Assembly (NCBI GenBank): GCA_020002185.1
Contig: CM034533.1
Location: 41,413,116-41,477,115, forward strand
Source: Paraescarpia echinospica
Taxonomy: Eukaryota > Annelida > Polychaeta > Sabellida > Siboglinidae
Reading direction: 5' to 3'
DNA: 64,000 nucleotides
The notes under the pieces were generated by a model that was given only the letters and a program-made list of their open reading frames with translations, searched no databases and had not been told where the DNA came from. Of the stretch, positions 1-12,866 are shown piece by piece (the first letter of the stretch is position 1; the number at the start of each line of letters is the position of its first letter). A program made the position numbers and the translations under genes.

Positions 1-1189
1 TAAATAAGCTCGCTTATCTATTTTGGTACGATGTATTCTCAGTTGACATGACAGTAAGTGGAATATCTGTGGACAAAGTTCGTGAACGCGTTATCGTTGT
101 TTTGACTTCGCATTATAGAACCATATCACATATCATATGCACTGATGTCAGCACTGGTGCAACATGCATATAATACCCTGACAGTGACGAGACCTACTTT
201 TCGGTAGGTCTGTACCAGCACAGTTTAGTGCAGCATTACGAAAAACCAGTCTTGCAAAACCATTGTCAAATATTTAACATATTTTTAACATAAATTAGGA
301 ATGGAGATGTTTATTTATTGATTCCATTTTCAGATATGTGCCTGTGTTAAAAACATCAACAAACACTCAAACATATGGTTTGTTTTCTCAAAGAAATCTG
401 TCAGCCGGAGGGTCACTTAACTGGAAGATTAGGCCTATAACGTTCGAGCACGGATCTGCGTTATGTATATCCTGCATTTTCTCGGACGTACCATTATGAG
501 CAGGCGGGATTTGCTGCTTCAGGAAATGCAAGCGCTGCGTTTTAACGATCGAAGCGTAGTGGAGGGTTTCGACGAGCATCTGTAAGGCTTATTGGAGACT
601 TAAAGGAAATAAAAATAAGGTATTAGCTAAAATCCTTTTTCCATGTGTACACAAAGTTTAACATTGTATGTAACATTTGACAACATTAAACAAATACAGA
701 AAAATACATTGGTAGCATAAATTCGATTTTAAGCCCGTCTGTGAAGCGATTCCCGCGGAAAATTAAATTTTAATGAGCTAGGCGATCACGTGGTATCGTG
801 ACGTCACATCTCGGCATCCCGAAAAGCGCGCCAAAAATATGCATATTCGAAAATGTCCGGATGCACACCATAAAATGTGGAATTTCTAATTCATTTAATT
901 TTTTTGATTTTTTTGGCTTGGTGGACGTGGAAATAGATAGCAGGATCTAATATAACATGAATTCGAGCAATAGATGTTTTATTCCCTTTAACGCAGGTGT
1001 TTGTCAGTGTACTGGACAGATGTAACATATCGGCTCCAGTCATCGAATCGCCAAGTTCGCTGCATGGTATCGATGGCACGCAGAAATCCACAAACAGGGT
1101 CGAGATAGTCCAACGGGTAGCAGCACGCACGTACGCACGCATGTAGACCTCCACAGTGAAATAGCTAAATTATAGTTCTAGTTGTTACC
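1..1189. other. Non-coding, nothing recognised
   Basis: No open frame here has recognisable protein motifs or a credible splice context. The sequence is AT-rich and of ordinary complexity, with no clear tandem or inverted repeat. I see no gene. Confidence 0.5.
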
Positions 1190-1532
1190 AGCGCTGGGTA
1201 ACGTTCTATTAACTGACTAGTCTGTATTGTTGAGGTCTCATTCAACTAGTCAGCCTTTTTCAGAACATTATCGCCATACCGACCTTTATATGCTGGCACT
1301 GAGGGTGGTCACTGCCAAGGTACTTGTCGTCCTCAGTGGTTCTTTTACGTCCCAAATTGAGACGGGACCGACATTAGCGTGATCTCCGAGTCACGAGGGA
1401 TACACAGACCCCAATGTTGAGAGCCAGGTGTTTACACCAAATATCATGCCTGCCCGGTCCAGGTTTCGAACTCAGCTAGAGCGCTGGCATGCCAGGCGGA
1501 TGTGCTAAACACTACACTAGCCGCGCTCCATG
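1190..1532 (-). mobile_element. tRNA-derived SINE
   Basis: Read on the minus strand, the element starts with a tRNA-like head. An A-box-like GGCTAGTGTAGTG is followed by TTAGCACATCCGCC, and about 35 bases later comes a B-box-like GAGTTCGAAACC. These are the two internal RNA polymerase III promoter boxes in tRNA spacing. A body of about 270 bases without coding potential follows, ending near 1190. The body does not match the other SINE family in this window (21.8, 29.6, 41.6 and 52.4 kb), so this appears to be a separate family. The 3' boundary is estimated. Confidence 0.6.
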
Positions 1533-2312
1533 GACTGTTTTCAAATCAAAACCAAGATTTCGACTAAAGGCTTTTAGTCTTAGCTATTGCATTGCCATTC
1601 ATTGATCGCAGTCTTCAAGTTCATTGATTCAATGATTGGCGTGTTTGTCCGAAGTCTATGGGAGGGGAATGAAAGGGGGGGGGGGGCGAGGGACGGATGC
1701 ATGAATAGTGCTATGTGGGGCGAGTCTGGCGCATTATTGACCCTAGTTTGAAAAGGGGCAACATATTATGTTGCCCCCCTCGCTCCTCAATCCCAATACA
1801 ACCACCCTGGGCTCCGGCCTAGGCGGCGGGAAACTGGGTTGCCGACTGGAACGATTGGAACGGTCGACGCGGGGATAATCCCGGGGTGGTGGCACTACCC
1901 TTACATGTGGGTAGGGTTTGCAGCTGAAGGTCACATACCCCTACTGTTGACCTATGAACAGGGATTAGTAGAATATTTACCGAACCATTTTGTGCACTAG
2001 AGGACCTTTTACTGAACAGTGCATAGCAGATTTACATTGGACATGTATCACTCCCCTAAATGTTGACTGAATTAAAAATGAGTTCACCATGGAAATAAAA
2101 AGAACACATTTTATAGGTCAATCAAGTAATGGTGTGGGAGGTTAAAGTTAACTTGGCTCCTATAATTGAGTATGAAAAATCTTTCAAAACATGATATCAT
2201 TGGAAAAACCATCAAGGCAATTTATTATAACGTAAACAGTGCAGCACCATTCATAATATTTTACAAAGGGTAATGTCCAAAACACCAGGTTATTATATAA
2301 ATGTTAATAATT

Positions 2313-2480
2313 TCACGATAGGTAACGTGCATAAGTCGGTGCAACATGCACTGAAGTTCATAACTTCACGATAGGTAACATGTGTAAATCCGTGCAATAT
2401 GCACTGAATTATAGTTCATAATTCACGATAAGTAGTATGCATAAGTCCATGCAATATGCACTGAAGCTCGTAATTTGTGT
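2313..2480. repeat. Tandem repeat, ~55-bp unit, three copies
   Basis: Three diverged units begin with CACGATA at 2314, 2367 and 2424. Each continues with GTAA..TGCATAAGTC, GTGCAA(C/T)ATGCACTGAA and TTCATAA. The period is 53-57 bp. The third unit decays into the next array. Confidence 0.75.
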
Positions 2481-2504
2481 GTGAAAGTCCACGAAATTAT
2501 GCAC

Positions 2505-2960
2505 TGGGTTTGCTACGACACCAGCCACTTCTACCATGATCAGAGAACTCTGCCAGTTGCCGATGAGTCGACCCATGCAAGGAGCAATGTCTACAATTCC
2601 CAGTTGAATAGCAGCTTTCATTATGTAAGCATATTTTCACTGCACATAACTGCCAGTTGAGCAACGGATGTAAGGTAAGCATAACTATAGCCGCACTACC
2701 CATTTCTGCTGATATCACAGCTCTGCCAGTTGTTGAAGAACGGAAACATCCTAGTAGCGACGTCTACATTTCTCAAAGTCATGTAGCAATGTTCTTCAAG
2801 TGCACACATTGTTATTTCACGTAAATTTGAGTTGAGCAATGGATATGAAGCGACTATGATGCCAGACACTTCTGCAGAGATCAAAGAGCTTTGTCAATTC
2901 CTGAAGAGTTGACCCATGCGAGCACTTGCCATTATTGACATTGGTGCAGCCCCACAGCTG
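2505..2960. repeat. Degenerate tandem repeat, ~180-bp unit
   Basis: About two and a half diverged units follow each other. Recurring blocks are CCA(G)CACTTCT, GATCA(A)AGA/CTCTGCCAGTT, GAGT(T)GACCCATGC and TTGAGCAA(C/T)GGAT. The short open frames on both strands arise from this repeat and are not credible genes. Confidence 0.55.
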
Positions 2961-3520
2961 TTTCCTGTTAGGCACAGTCTCGTGCGTAGGTAAGTCAGTA
3001 ATTTGAAAATTTACTTTACACATACAATAGCAATTTCTAAATAAATAAATATTCTTAGAATATTTTAACAATGATGATTTCTAACTGAATCAGAATTTAA
3101 CTTTGAAAAGTAAAGAAAAACAATTGCAAATTTTGAGCTGTATATATATGAATGAAAGGTTGTCTGCCAAGGAGGATTAAGACTTAACATGGATGGTGTA
3201 TTGCATGCAGTTGAAGTTATGTATAGAGTGACATCAAAGCCAAAGGTGTTCATCGTCAACACAGAAACAAATGATCTAGACAAAGTTGATGCAAGTGAAG
3301 TAGTGATATGCCAAATTCTATGTTTTGCAGTTGTGTTTTGAAAAGAAATTTTGATTCATAATGGTTGTTTTTGGCTGAATTGATTTTTGAAGTGACAATT
3401 TTGAAGATTAAAAAATGTATTAGAAAAAATAGTGACAGAGTGCTCATGTTGTAGCATGAAGAAAGCAGCTAAACCTGATGTTGGCATCGCTTGAAAGCTA
3501 TAATAGCTGCTCTACTCATG

Positions 3521-4084
3521 CTACTGACATATCTCTTCATGCCAATTGTACTCATATGCACTCCCGTCTCTTGCAAAATGCTTTGGAAGAAACAATTCAC
3601 GATGTGCCCAGAAATGTATTTTATTTGAATCAGTGATCAGCTGGGCTATTCGTGTACTAACAATGTGCCGGGCTTGGTCAAAATCATTTGGAACAACATA
3701 GTGGCTGCCGGATTTAGGAATTCGTGTTAGATTATGACATATCACTACCTGTAACACAGAAGGTATTGAGGTCATTTTGTGAGCAAATGACACAATACCT
3801 TCTGCCAATTCTTCAGGTGCACAGCCATTGCATAGATCATTCGTTCCTATGTCGATTAAAACAATATTTGGCGCCTCTGCACACACAGCTCCAAATTCAC
3901 GGAACAAACCACCCAAGGTAAGTCCCCCCTTTCCTAGAAAGACAACCTTGTCAAACATATAAGACAAGAGAAGGTCGGGACAGAAATAGCGGTACTCAGC
4001 AGTGCTGGTACACGCTTCTGACATGCGACGCACAAAACTGTGCCCAACAATTAGCAGCTTGGCCTTGCGTGCTTCGGAATCCAT
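3521..4084 (-). CDS. SGNH/GDSL hydrolase-like protein, terminal exon or single-exon ORF
   Basis: The minus-strand frame gives 187 residues from the Met at 4084, which lies one base after a good 3' splice site (TTTTATTTTCAG). An intron, perhaps in the 5' UTR, therefore probably precedes it. The frame can be extended 13 residues further, but through the pyrimidine tract. Near the N-terminus, LLIVGHSFVRRM fits block I of the SGNH fold (nucleophile Ser after Gly-His), and IDIGTNDLC fits the GTND block. The C-terminal DGSAY replaces the usual DGxH, so the catalytic His is missing or displaced. SGNH-like ORFs of this size occur both as invertebrate genes and as transposon passengers. It may be enzymatically inactive, and no substrate can be inferred. 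Confidence 0.5.
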   Translation of the reverse strand: MDSEARKAKLLIVGHSFVRRMSEACTSTAEYRYFCPDLLLSYMFDKVVFLGKGGLTLGGLFREFGAVCAEAPNIVLIDIGTNDLCNGCAPEELAEGIVSFAHKMTSIPSVLQVVICHNLTRIPKSGSHYVVPNDFDQARHIVSTRIAQLITDSNKIHFWAHRELFLPKHFARDGSAYEYNWHEEICQ

Positions 4085-4129
4085 TCTGAAAATAAAATTA
4101 AAAAACAGTACATTTCTGCACATATTTAC

Positions 4130-5600
4130 ACAGTAATTTCATCGTAATAATACAACACTTAAAAATTCTTAGTGCACACAACATCGATATAACTTTGGTG
4201 TTGTGATTCACGACAGAAGCCACGTGGAGGCGACAGTGTGAACATTCTGTCCTTGTATGTGAGTAACTTTTCTTTATTCTTCACCACTAGAATTCCTAAG
4301 TATTTGTGGCATGAAATACAATTCACAACAAGATATTATGATTCACATAAAAACACCACAAACAAAACAGTAAATATTATTAACATCAACAAAATGGATA
4401 GTCAACATGACTATAGACTGAATTATAAAATGTGAATTACAATAATATATGATTACAGGAATACAGGTGTCAGGAGAAGCAAATTAAAGTGGAAATATTA
4501 ACTGTTCGTAAGTTATATTATAAAAATACTGATACAGACACAATAATAATATACACGTATTACATTTTATTAACACAACTTACTAAAATGAACTGTTTGA
4601 AAATGTGGATTGTTCAGAGAACGTATTCCTATATTGATCGAAAAGGAAGTAGAGCGCACAGCCAGTCACAGATGTGACATCAATAGACATCGCCGTAAAT
4701 TTCACTGTTTTTGAAATTTCTTAACTTGTTGTCCTAAAAATATTGATTACTAGAAAACAGTATTGCATATATAACAAATATCCAATCACAACTTTCTAAC
4801 ATTTAACTGATAAAAGTGGGGATGGCACAGAATACAATACTGATGACGCATGTTAGAATGGCGCCGCGCCTCAGGCTCAGGGCATACATTATAAAGTAAA
4901 CAGCCGCTAATGCTCCGAGCGACATACAAAATGCATCAAACTGGCACGCTACCGGTCATCTAAGTTTAGTCTTCCTTGCGTTCCGAATGGATATACAAGA
5001 TTCATAGTTATACCATATGAAAGCTAGGGCACTTGTGTAGAATCCAGACCCACCTCGATTTCGCTGTTATAACTTGTGTTTTACCTAACTTTGATACATC
5101 AGAGCGTTAGTTCCATCATTCAACATCATCCCACGCATATTTAGATTACGAAAATATTGTGTCTTAGCGCACTTTTGAAGCCAAAATAGTGACCCGGTTT
5201 GCGCTAGTCTGCACCGCTGCGGTCGTGCGTTACCGCATCGCGCACGTAGAATGAGCGATAGTTAGGATTCTAGTTTCACAAAGACACCTAAGCATTTTTA
5301 AGATACATGCTAAAATATTAATAGTTTTGTAAGTAAACACAACGCAAAGTTCACCAACCTTAATCTTGCCCGGCCGAATACAATGTAACAGATTTTACCC
5401 GCCGAGCATCTTCGATATAAATGTCAACAATAAACAAAATTAGTATGCATATCGAGATCCACGACGTTTTCCCGAGACATGTGATCCAGCAGATCGAATG
5501 CGCGGCAAAAAACCTGCGCCATTTCTGGAACGCGTTAGAGCGACGCTGAGCGGTGCTGCCGCCCAGCGGATGATGACATACCTAGCCATGGCTTAGCCCT
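4130..5600. other. Non-coding, nothing recognised
   Basis: AT-rich sequence without recognisable coding motifs, repeats or RNA genes. It lies between the SGNH-like frame and the 3' end of a minus-strand LINE. It could hold the upstream exon or promoter of the SGNH frame, but I see no specific signal. Confidence 0.4.
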
Positions 5601-5601
5601 A

Positions 5602-7260
5602 TCTGTATCTGTATTTTGACTGGCAAAATGTCCTTTGGACACATCACGCCAGTGCGCATGGTGGCTCTTATGGATTAGTTTTTTACATGTTGGGCTAGAC
5701 TAATCTGGAATGAATTCAGTGATGTACTTGATACAATGCTTGGAGGTAGAGAATTCCACTCTTTTATTGTGACTGGGAAAAAGCTGTTTCCAAATATGTT
5801 TGTCGAGTGCCTGATTTGTACTAACTGTTTATTATGTTTACGTGAGCATCTGGTGTTGCGTTTGGTGTATTGATCTAGTGGGATATCTATGAGGTTATGT
5901 TCCATTTTATATAATATGCTAAGTCTTTGGGTTTTTCTTCTTGATTGGAGGGTGTCTCACTGGAGATCTTTAAGGAGTTGTGTTACCGTTCCTGGCTCTC
6001 TAGAATAGTTGTTCTTACAAAATCTGGCGGCTTGTCTCTGGGTTCTTTCTATGAGTTTGATATTTCTTAGGCAATGTGGATCCCATCAAGCTGACACATA
6101 TTCAAGTATAAGGCGGACTTGATTTGGGTTGGGCATTTATTTAAATTTCTTATAATAATTTCCAAAGTCTGTTGTGCTTTTTTTGTGACTGAGTTGCTTT
6201 GTATTGTCCAATTTAATGTATTTGATATATGTATGCCAAGATAACAGTGTGATTCAACAGATTTAAGTTGTTGTCTGCAGAAGGTGTAGAGATTTGGTGT
6301 CGGTTTTCTTTAGGCTATTGTCATTGTATAACATTTAGTGGGGTTGAATTTCATAAGCCACGTGTTTAGCCATTTCTCAAGTTTGAGCAGATCGTTTTGG
6401 AGGACAGATGTGTCTTGGTCAGTTTTAATCGGTGAATATAACAGGCAGTCGTCTGCAAAAAGGCAAACAGTTGAGGAAAGATTGTCTGGCAGGTCATTTA
6501 TGTAAAGTAGGAAAAGTAGGGGCCCCAGTACTGTGCCCTGTGGTACCCCACAAATGACTTGAGTCGTTGTTGACTTGGATCCATTTATAACAACCTGTTG
6601 AGTTCTTCCTGTAAGGAAGCTATTTATCCATGATGATATTGGGCCTGTGATGCCATAGTGTTTGAGTTTGTGGATTAGCCTTTTATGTGGAACTTTATCG
6701 AATGCGTTGGTGAAGTCAAGGATGGCCATGTCTACAGATTACTTGTCATCAAGTGATTTGCTTATGTCATGGATTGTTTGAATTAATTGTGTTTCAGTTG
6801 ATCTTTTGGCACAGAAGCCATATTGGTGGTCAGTTAGAATGTGGTGCTGTTCAAGGTGTTTCATAATGTGACTATGTATGATGTGTTCAAGAAGTTTAGA
6901 AACCACAGGTGTTAAGGATATTGGTCTGTAGTTAGATGTTTCTGCTCTACTTCCTTTCTTAAAAATTGTTGTTACACTGGCTTCTTTCCAGGTATTGGGG
7001 ACTTGTCTAGAGTCAACAGATGATTGGAAAATGTCAGTCATGTATTACTGGTGCTAGATGAGAGGCATATCTGTTTAAGAACCATGGTGGAATGCCATCT
7101 GGTCCTTGCGATTTAGAAATGTTAATTTTGGAAAGTTGATCAAGTACTCCTTTAAGTGAAATTGTTAGTTTGGGGATTTCTCCATGTGGACTTCTGGCCA
7201 TATCTGGTAGGGTGAAATTTCCTTCGTGTGTAAAGACACTTTGGAACTGATTGTTTAAGC
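5602..7260 (-). mobile_element. CR1-like non-LTR retrotransposon, 5'-truncated and dead
   Basis: The minus strand encodes the reverse transcriptase in order: KSQGPDGIPPWF (about 7100), YRPISLTPVVSKLLE (about 6920), then AFDKVPH, GVPQGTVLGPLLF and the catalytic FADDCLLY (about 6460). A C-terminal tail with NSLPPSIV follows at about 5760. A frameshift lies near 7050 and an in-frame TAA at 6739-6741, just before VDMAILDF. No endonuclease domain remains, so the copy is 5'-truncated as usual for target-primed reverse transcription. The 3' end carries short CAGATA repeats near 5610. The RT motifs fit the CR1/jockey supergroup; exact clade assignment needs phylogeny. Confidence 0.85.
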
Positions 7261-8977
7261 CTTATTAATTTAAGCCTAAGGCTAAGCGTAAGCTAAGGCT
7301 AACTTCCTGCCGCTAAGGCTTCTGCTTTATGTTAGCCCTTGCCTTGCTTGAATGCTTGCTGATTAATATTACAAGGCGTGCAATATACACAGACGGAAAC
7401 AATCTGCATTCTATTCAAAATTTCATCAGATTGAAAATAAAATACCTTCGTGTCGGTATACTTACCGCAGATGTAATTCTAGACCTAGGCCTAACGATCC
7501 ATGACTCAGTTACGTGAGCGATAACACAGCGAGCAACTGCTTGTTTGTTTGCCAGCGACGGAATTCCTTTTTCTAGAACGAGGTAGAAATATGACTGTGG
7601 GATTTCCCCGTTTAGGTTAGCCTTCGCCATTACTGTCTTGTTCGGCCGAGGCTAGTTTCGTTTGATTTCCGTAAGTATCCGCAATATATCGAATCGAGTG
7701 TATGTTGTGCTATGTTTAATTACCAAATTTTCCTATTTTTCATGTTTGGTTAGGATAATAACGTTGTGTTAACATATTATCGCCCTAGGCCTAACACCAA
7801 TATTTTACTGGCTTACTATAGACATAGTATAGTAATTGTCTAATCTAATAATTAATTTATATAAAAATTGGGATGTATGTATTAAAAAGATATGTATATT
7901 GAGTATAGATTGTGTTGTGTACTACAATTTGTATAAATGTAGCTCCGGGATGGGTAGTAAAATATCGACACCGACAAGCCGAAAGTTAAAGACTTTTCCA
8001 ACTTCCACCGCCATGCATACATGGACATGGTTATATTGACTGAACGTCTCTCGAATGTCGACGACGTTATAAATATAATAATCATACGAAAGATGTGCTT
8101 AGGTGCGTTTGATGTGAAAAATCAAAGGTCGCACATGTGCATGGCACCCAAGAGTAAGCATAAGTAACGGTATCAATATGCCTCGTGATGGGCGTGTGAA
8201 CAATAAAGTTATAAACCACGCATATAATATATAACCTCGATTACGCGTTGTAACGTGCAGGCCCGTCATATTGATGCTGAGTCATGCTTTGTTTGATCAG
8301 AGTCTAAATAAGCAATGACTGGTATAAATAAGACCACAATTCCCTACAGTCACAGTTATTATTTATATCTTTTGTTCGTAGATAGTAACATACTGTCACA
8401 TTACTTATTTGTACCACAGTGTGGAGTCTTACTTAAGTTAATTCCCACCAAACCACGTTATCTTTGTGTGAGTAAGCTGAGAGATGACTACAGTATTTCA
8501 CAATGGAGACAGTGTTGACAGTTTCAACAAGTAAGTACTCCAGTCTGATACCTTTCACAGCAGGTTTACATTTCACTTGAAATTCTGTCAAAATGATATG
8601 ACCATCACAGTTCACAGCTGTTTGCAGACTTAAGATTTTATCAAATTGGAAGTGATTATGTTCACACAGAACACATAAGGTTAGAGCTGTGGTTGTATTG
8701 GCTCATATAATAATAATTTATGCAGATTTAAAAATAGTGTGTTGTGGTGTAGTTACTGTTCCACACTTATGGGCAGGCGCTGTAATTTTCACAGATACTG
8801 CCAGCATAGACAGTAAACGTGCATGTAAGGGGTAAAAAGAGTTATGGCTACCTGGAGTATGTGATTTTGGTAAAATTTCTCAGACAAAGTAAAAGTCAGG
8901 GGGTGGCATTCAATGTCAAGAAATTATTTATAATTAAGTTTCTATATAAGTTTTTCTACAATAATTGTAAGACACGT
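7261..8977. other. Non-coding, nothing recognised
   Basis: AT-rich spacer. Near 7265-7320 there is a short cluster of TAAGGCTAAG/TAAGCCTAAG blocks. The small frames have no recognisable motifs. Confidence 0.4.
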
Positions 8978-8985
8978 GACAGTAG

Positions 8986-9657
8986 CAGACCTGGGGCCGA
9001 GTACATTTTCATGAGTACAAGTACGAGTACTTTGATGATGGATAAGTACGAGTACATTGCTAAAAGCTGAGTACAAGTACGAGTACATTCTCACGAGTAT
9101 GAGTAAAAGTACGAGTACATTTTTAAAAATAAAAATATTAAATAACGTATTTTAAAATTATTCATTAATCTAATTTATATAACTCGGCACAAGTGAATAT
9201 GCAATGGCAGTTGATTGGACATCCTGGTGGCTTAATTGAACAAACAGGTTTATGGCCTGAACTGCTAGCCTACAATTATTGTGAGCTTAACAGGGTGTTT
9301 CTGACGGGAAAAAGATGCTGCCTGTTGCCATGTTTGGGTATCATAGTCATTGTTATCAGAGACTGAGGATGTACTGGGATGTGTAGGGATGGTAAGGTTG
9401 TATACTATCAGAAATAACAAAGTATTTAAAAAATAGTTGAACAGTTAAATATTTCAGGAAAGTTTCATTTTATAACCAAATATATTTATTTTCCCCAGTA
9501 CATATTGAGAAAGTACTCAGATGTACTCGTAATGTACTCGTAAAATCTGAGTACAATGAATACGAGTACGAGTCCATGACCCATAAGTTTCATGAGTACG
9601 AGTACTTCAAAAATGTACTCGAGTACATGAGTACCGAGTACTTCAGCCCCAGGTCTG
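8986..9657. mobile_element. Non-autonomous hAT-type DNA transposon (MITE)
   Basis: The 672-bp element is bounded by perfect 12-bp terminal inverted repeats (CAGACCTGGGGC at the left, its complement at the right). It is flanked by 8-bp direct repeats GACAGTAG (8978-8985) and GACTGTAG (9658-9665), differing by one base. An 8-bp target duplication and CAG-starting ends are typical of the hAT superfamily. Both subterminal regions are dense in GAGTAC/GTACTC steps. There is no transposase frame. Confidence 0.88.
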
Positions 9658-9665
9658 GACTGTAG

Positions 9666-12598
9666 TGTCCACTGAACTTCTTAATTGCAGCCTGGCTTTT
9701 CTGTGTAGATTTAAAAAAAATTCCTGTATCTACAGGACCTGACCAGAATGTGTGCTTATTATGTGTTTCTTCTGCACCTAGGTAGTTTTGGTATATAATA
9801 TACGTATATCAGTTTTTGTTAATTTGATTCATTTGTGTCATTAATGAGTTTTGGCATTCAAGTAAAAAAGAGTCATGTTTATTTTGTCATTTTATTGGTG
9901 TTGTGCACTAAATTTTTAGAGCCCTAAAATTAACAACTATGTTCAGAGAATCTTGTATGGTAGACAATGTTGATTGTTTTCCTAGTCTTCTATGATATAT
10001 TTTATATGTGTTGTTTGATACACATAATTTAGCATGTAGTTATAAATTTGTGTAAAAAATAAAAGAATATTCTAAAGGAAATTGTCCAAATTAATGTATA
10101 TAAAAATCAGCTATAAAAGTAGTGTATTATTTAAAGTTATATAAATATTTAGTATAAACTATATACATTCTATTTATAACTACCGGGTAGTGCCTGGTTA
10201 CCAAAATATATTTAGCAAACAAGAAAAATTTTGGATCGATATGTGTCAAAATATTTGTGTGGTGAAGATGTTAAATACTAGTCTTTACTGAAAACATGTT
10301 TTTATGATTTACATTCACAATCTTTAAATTAATATGTTACTGTTGCGATACAGCCATAGATAGTAAACACAATAACCGAGAATTCATATTTCAGGCAATA
10401 TTGAACCACACGTTTCTGCTTAATGACTGGCTAGTGCTGATGAATCAATGATGATCACGTAACTGCATGGCCTCTGATGGATTCTCTAGAAAATTGGTAT
10501 CTGCTAAATAACTAGACAGGTATACACCAACCACTAGTTAATGCAACTTGGGACAGTCTAAGGGGAATCGGGCACCATGGTTCAGTTGCCTTGGCATTTC
10601 CCTCCAGCTGAGGCAATTCTGGGTTCAGACGTGAGTCAACAGTGAACCAGTCATTTCATTCATAAACTAGGTGGATCTTGTTTAGCATGGTCAAAATCCA
10701 TTCAATAATTGACTGTAATGGGTTGATGGTCAATACCAAGTAAAACATTCTGGGTTTTTCAAACAGTATTTGGTAAAGACCGGACTAACTTAGGTTAACT
10801 AATAGCGTTGTAATAAGTACAATTAAATGTTAGACAATTTATTTAAATTAAACTGTCAAATTACTTATTAAAATAAAATTAGGCTAGTAATTTGCTTTTA
10901 CACTCGTTGTGTCTTGAAAACATGTTGCCCCGGAGTAGCCAGACATATTTAAAAGGTAAATCATATGCAGCATTGAGGTTTTGTTATCCTGTCCAAGTTC
11001 AACAGTGTCACAATGAACAATGTGTGTATTACGCAAACATGAAGCTCGCCCTTTGTATTGCATGATGGCTAATAAAAGCAAGCCTGCTCTCTATCCCTGT
11101 GTAAATGTGTAGGTCACTCGTAGTTCAGCAGATTTCTTCCTGACTTGAGAAATTGGGATTGTTCAAAAACCTGTCTGGATGTGTCGGTAAGATGTCTTTG
11201 ATATTAGCTGGTTTTGTTTAATCTTGTTGAACAGTGAACCAACCATTCTGAATATTCATCTAAGTTGATCTAACTTGGGACAGCTAGACTAGCATTGAGC
11301 TTTTTTTTAACCAAATTGGCTAAAGGTCTAAATTTTATTTAACTATTAGTAACTGAGATGATTGTTTCTTAAATATTTTCTTAGCAGAAATTAAGATTGC
11401 TAAATAAAAATGCAAAGCACTACATAATTAACACAATTTGTTATATTAATTAAAAATATCATTTGTTGTATTGCCAATATAATTGTTTATAATCTGAATG
11501 TTTAGAAATAATCACGGGCTAAAATTTCAAGCTGTGTAGAATGTTTAATGGCTTATTAAATGCAATTTGTATGGCAGTGTACCTTCAATTAACTTTAACT
11601 GTACAGATAACAGGTTAACTGTAATACCTGATATATATGTTGTTGAAATGATCAAATTCACACAGGGTAAGAATGAGTCATATGAATTCCTGAATCTGGA
11701 TCATTACCCATGGCAAAGGGATGGGAACATGACTAATTGAATATCATGTTTACAATTTACAAATATAGGTCATACATTTTTGTTATGTATGTATAATGTA
11801 AAACTATTCACATGTATCTGATTTCCAGTTACACGCAGTAGATAAACATTTCTCATGAGTCATAATATAATTCAAAATCATTTTCCCACCCTAGACTTCA
11901 ATGGTCCCTTGTTCTAATGACGACTCATTGCTCATCCCTGTTCATGATTTTGCCTAATGATTCTTGTATGTTGTGCCACAGAGCTCAGATTCCTGAGGAT
12001 ACAACCACTATGTAGAAATTTATGATTATTTAGGTAAATTCTATTTAATGTAGCACTTTATTGTAGTTCACTGTGTGAATTGTTGAACAGTTCTGTTTAG
12101 CATTAGCATTAGTTAGTAATAATGAAGTTCTGTGTTGATTTCAGAGTTATTAAGTTAAATTTTTTGCTGACATTTACTAACAATATCGTTCTGGCATGAA
12201 GTGATTCTGTTTTTTTGTCAGAGTGTGTAACCCTATTTGGTTAAACTATAAAGATGAAACACCATTACAAAACACACATTTTCGTACGCGAACAACGTTA
12301 TGGGCTTGCAATTTCTCTCATCTTGTAAATGTCTGATGTACAATATTGCCGTAGTTGTTGCATCATTCATTGTGTTACTTTGTTAGCCATTTAATGTATT
12401 CCCTACTACAAGGATGAATAAATATCCACATATGAATAATTATCAATGGATTGAAAGGCAGTGTAGTTTTCAATGCAGAAACGTCACAGGAAAGCATCAT
12501 ACTGGGGAAACTAACTGTGTCTGACACTGTTAAAATACTACTATGACACCATATTCACAATAGAAACAGGAAGTAGGAAGAGGAAGGTTTGATTGACG
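9666..12598. other. Non-coding, nothing recognised
   Basis: About 2.9 kb of AT-rich sequence without long frames, splice-bounded coding blocks or obvious repeats. Short frames such as the one at 10884-11081 on the minus strand carry no known motif. Possibly old, decayed repeats. Confidence 0.4.
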
Positions 12599-12600
12599 TA

Positions 12601-12864
12601 CCATATTCGTTCTATTAAGAATACACACCTTAACTAGAGTACCGTATTCATTCTAATTAGCGTACATGCCCTAATTAGCATACACCCGCATTTTTAGCAA
12701 TGTCGGGAATCCGTAATGCAATGTCTTCTCCCCCAATATCAAATTACTGCAATATTTGACGATCTTTTACATAACATAAAGCTTAATAGGGAAATTTTTG
12801 TTTACATATTACATCGTCTCAAATATTTGCTAAGCATGCTGTACGCTTAATAGAACGAATACGG
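12601..12864. mobile_element. mariner-type MITE
   Basis: The 264-bp element has 19-bp terminal inverted repeats, CC(A/G)TATTCGTTCTATTAAG, with one mismatch. It is flanked by TA on both sides (12599-12600 and 12865-12866), the target duplication of Tc1/mariner elements. A third, diverged copy of the terminal motif lies inside, near 12640. A further degenerate match (AACAGAACAAATACAGTA) near 13225 suggests a second, older copy beside it. Confidence 0.7.
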
Positions 12865-12866
12865 TA

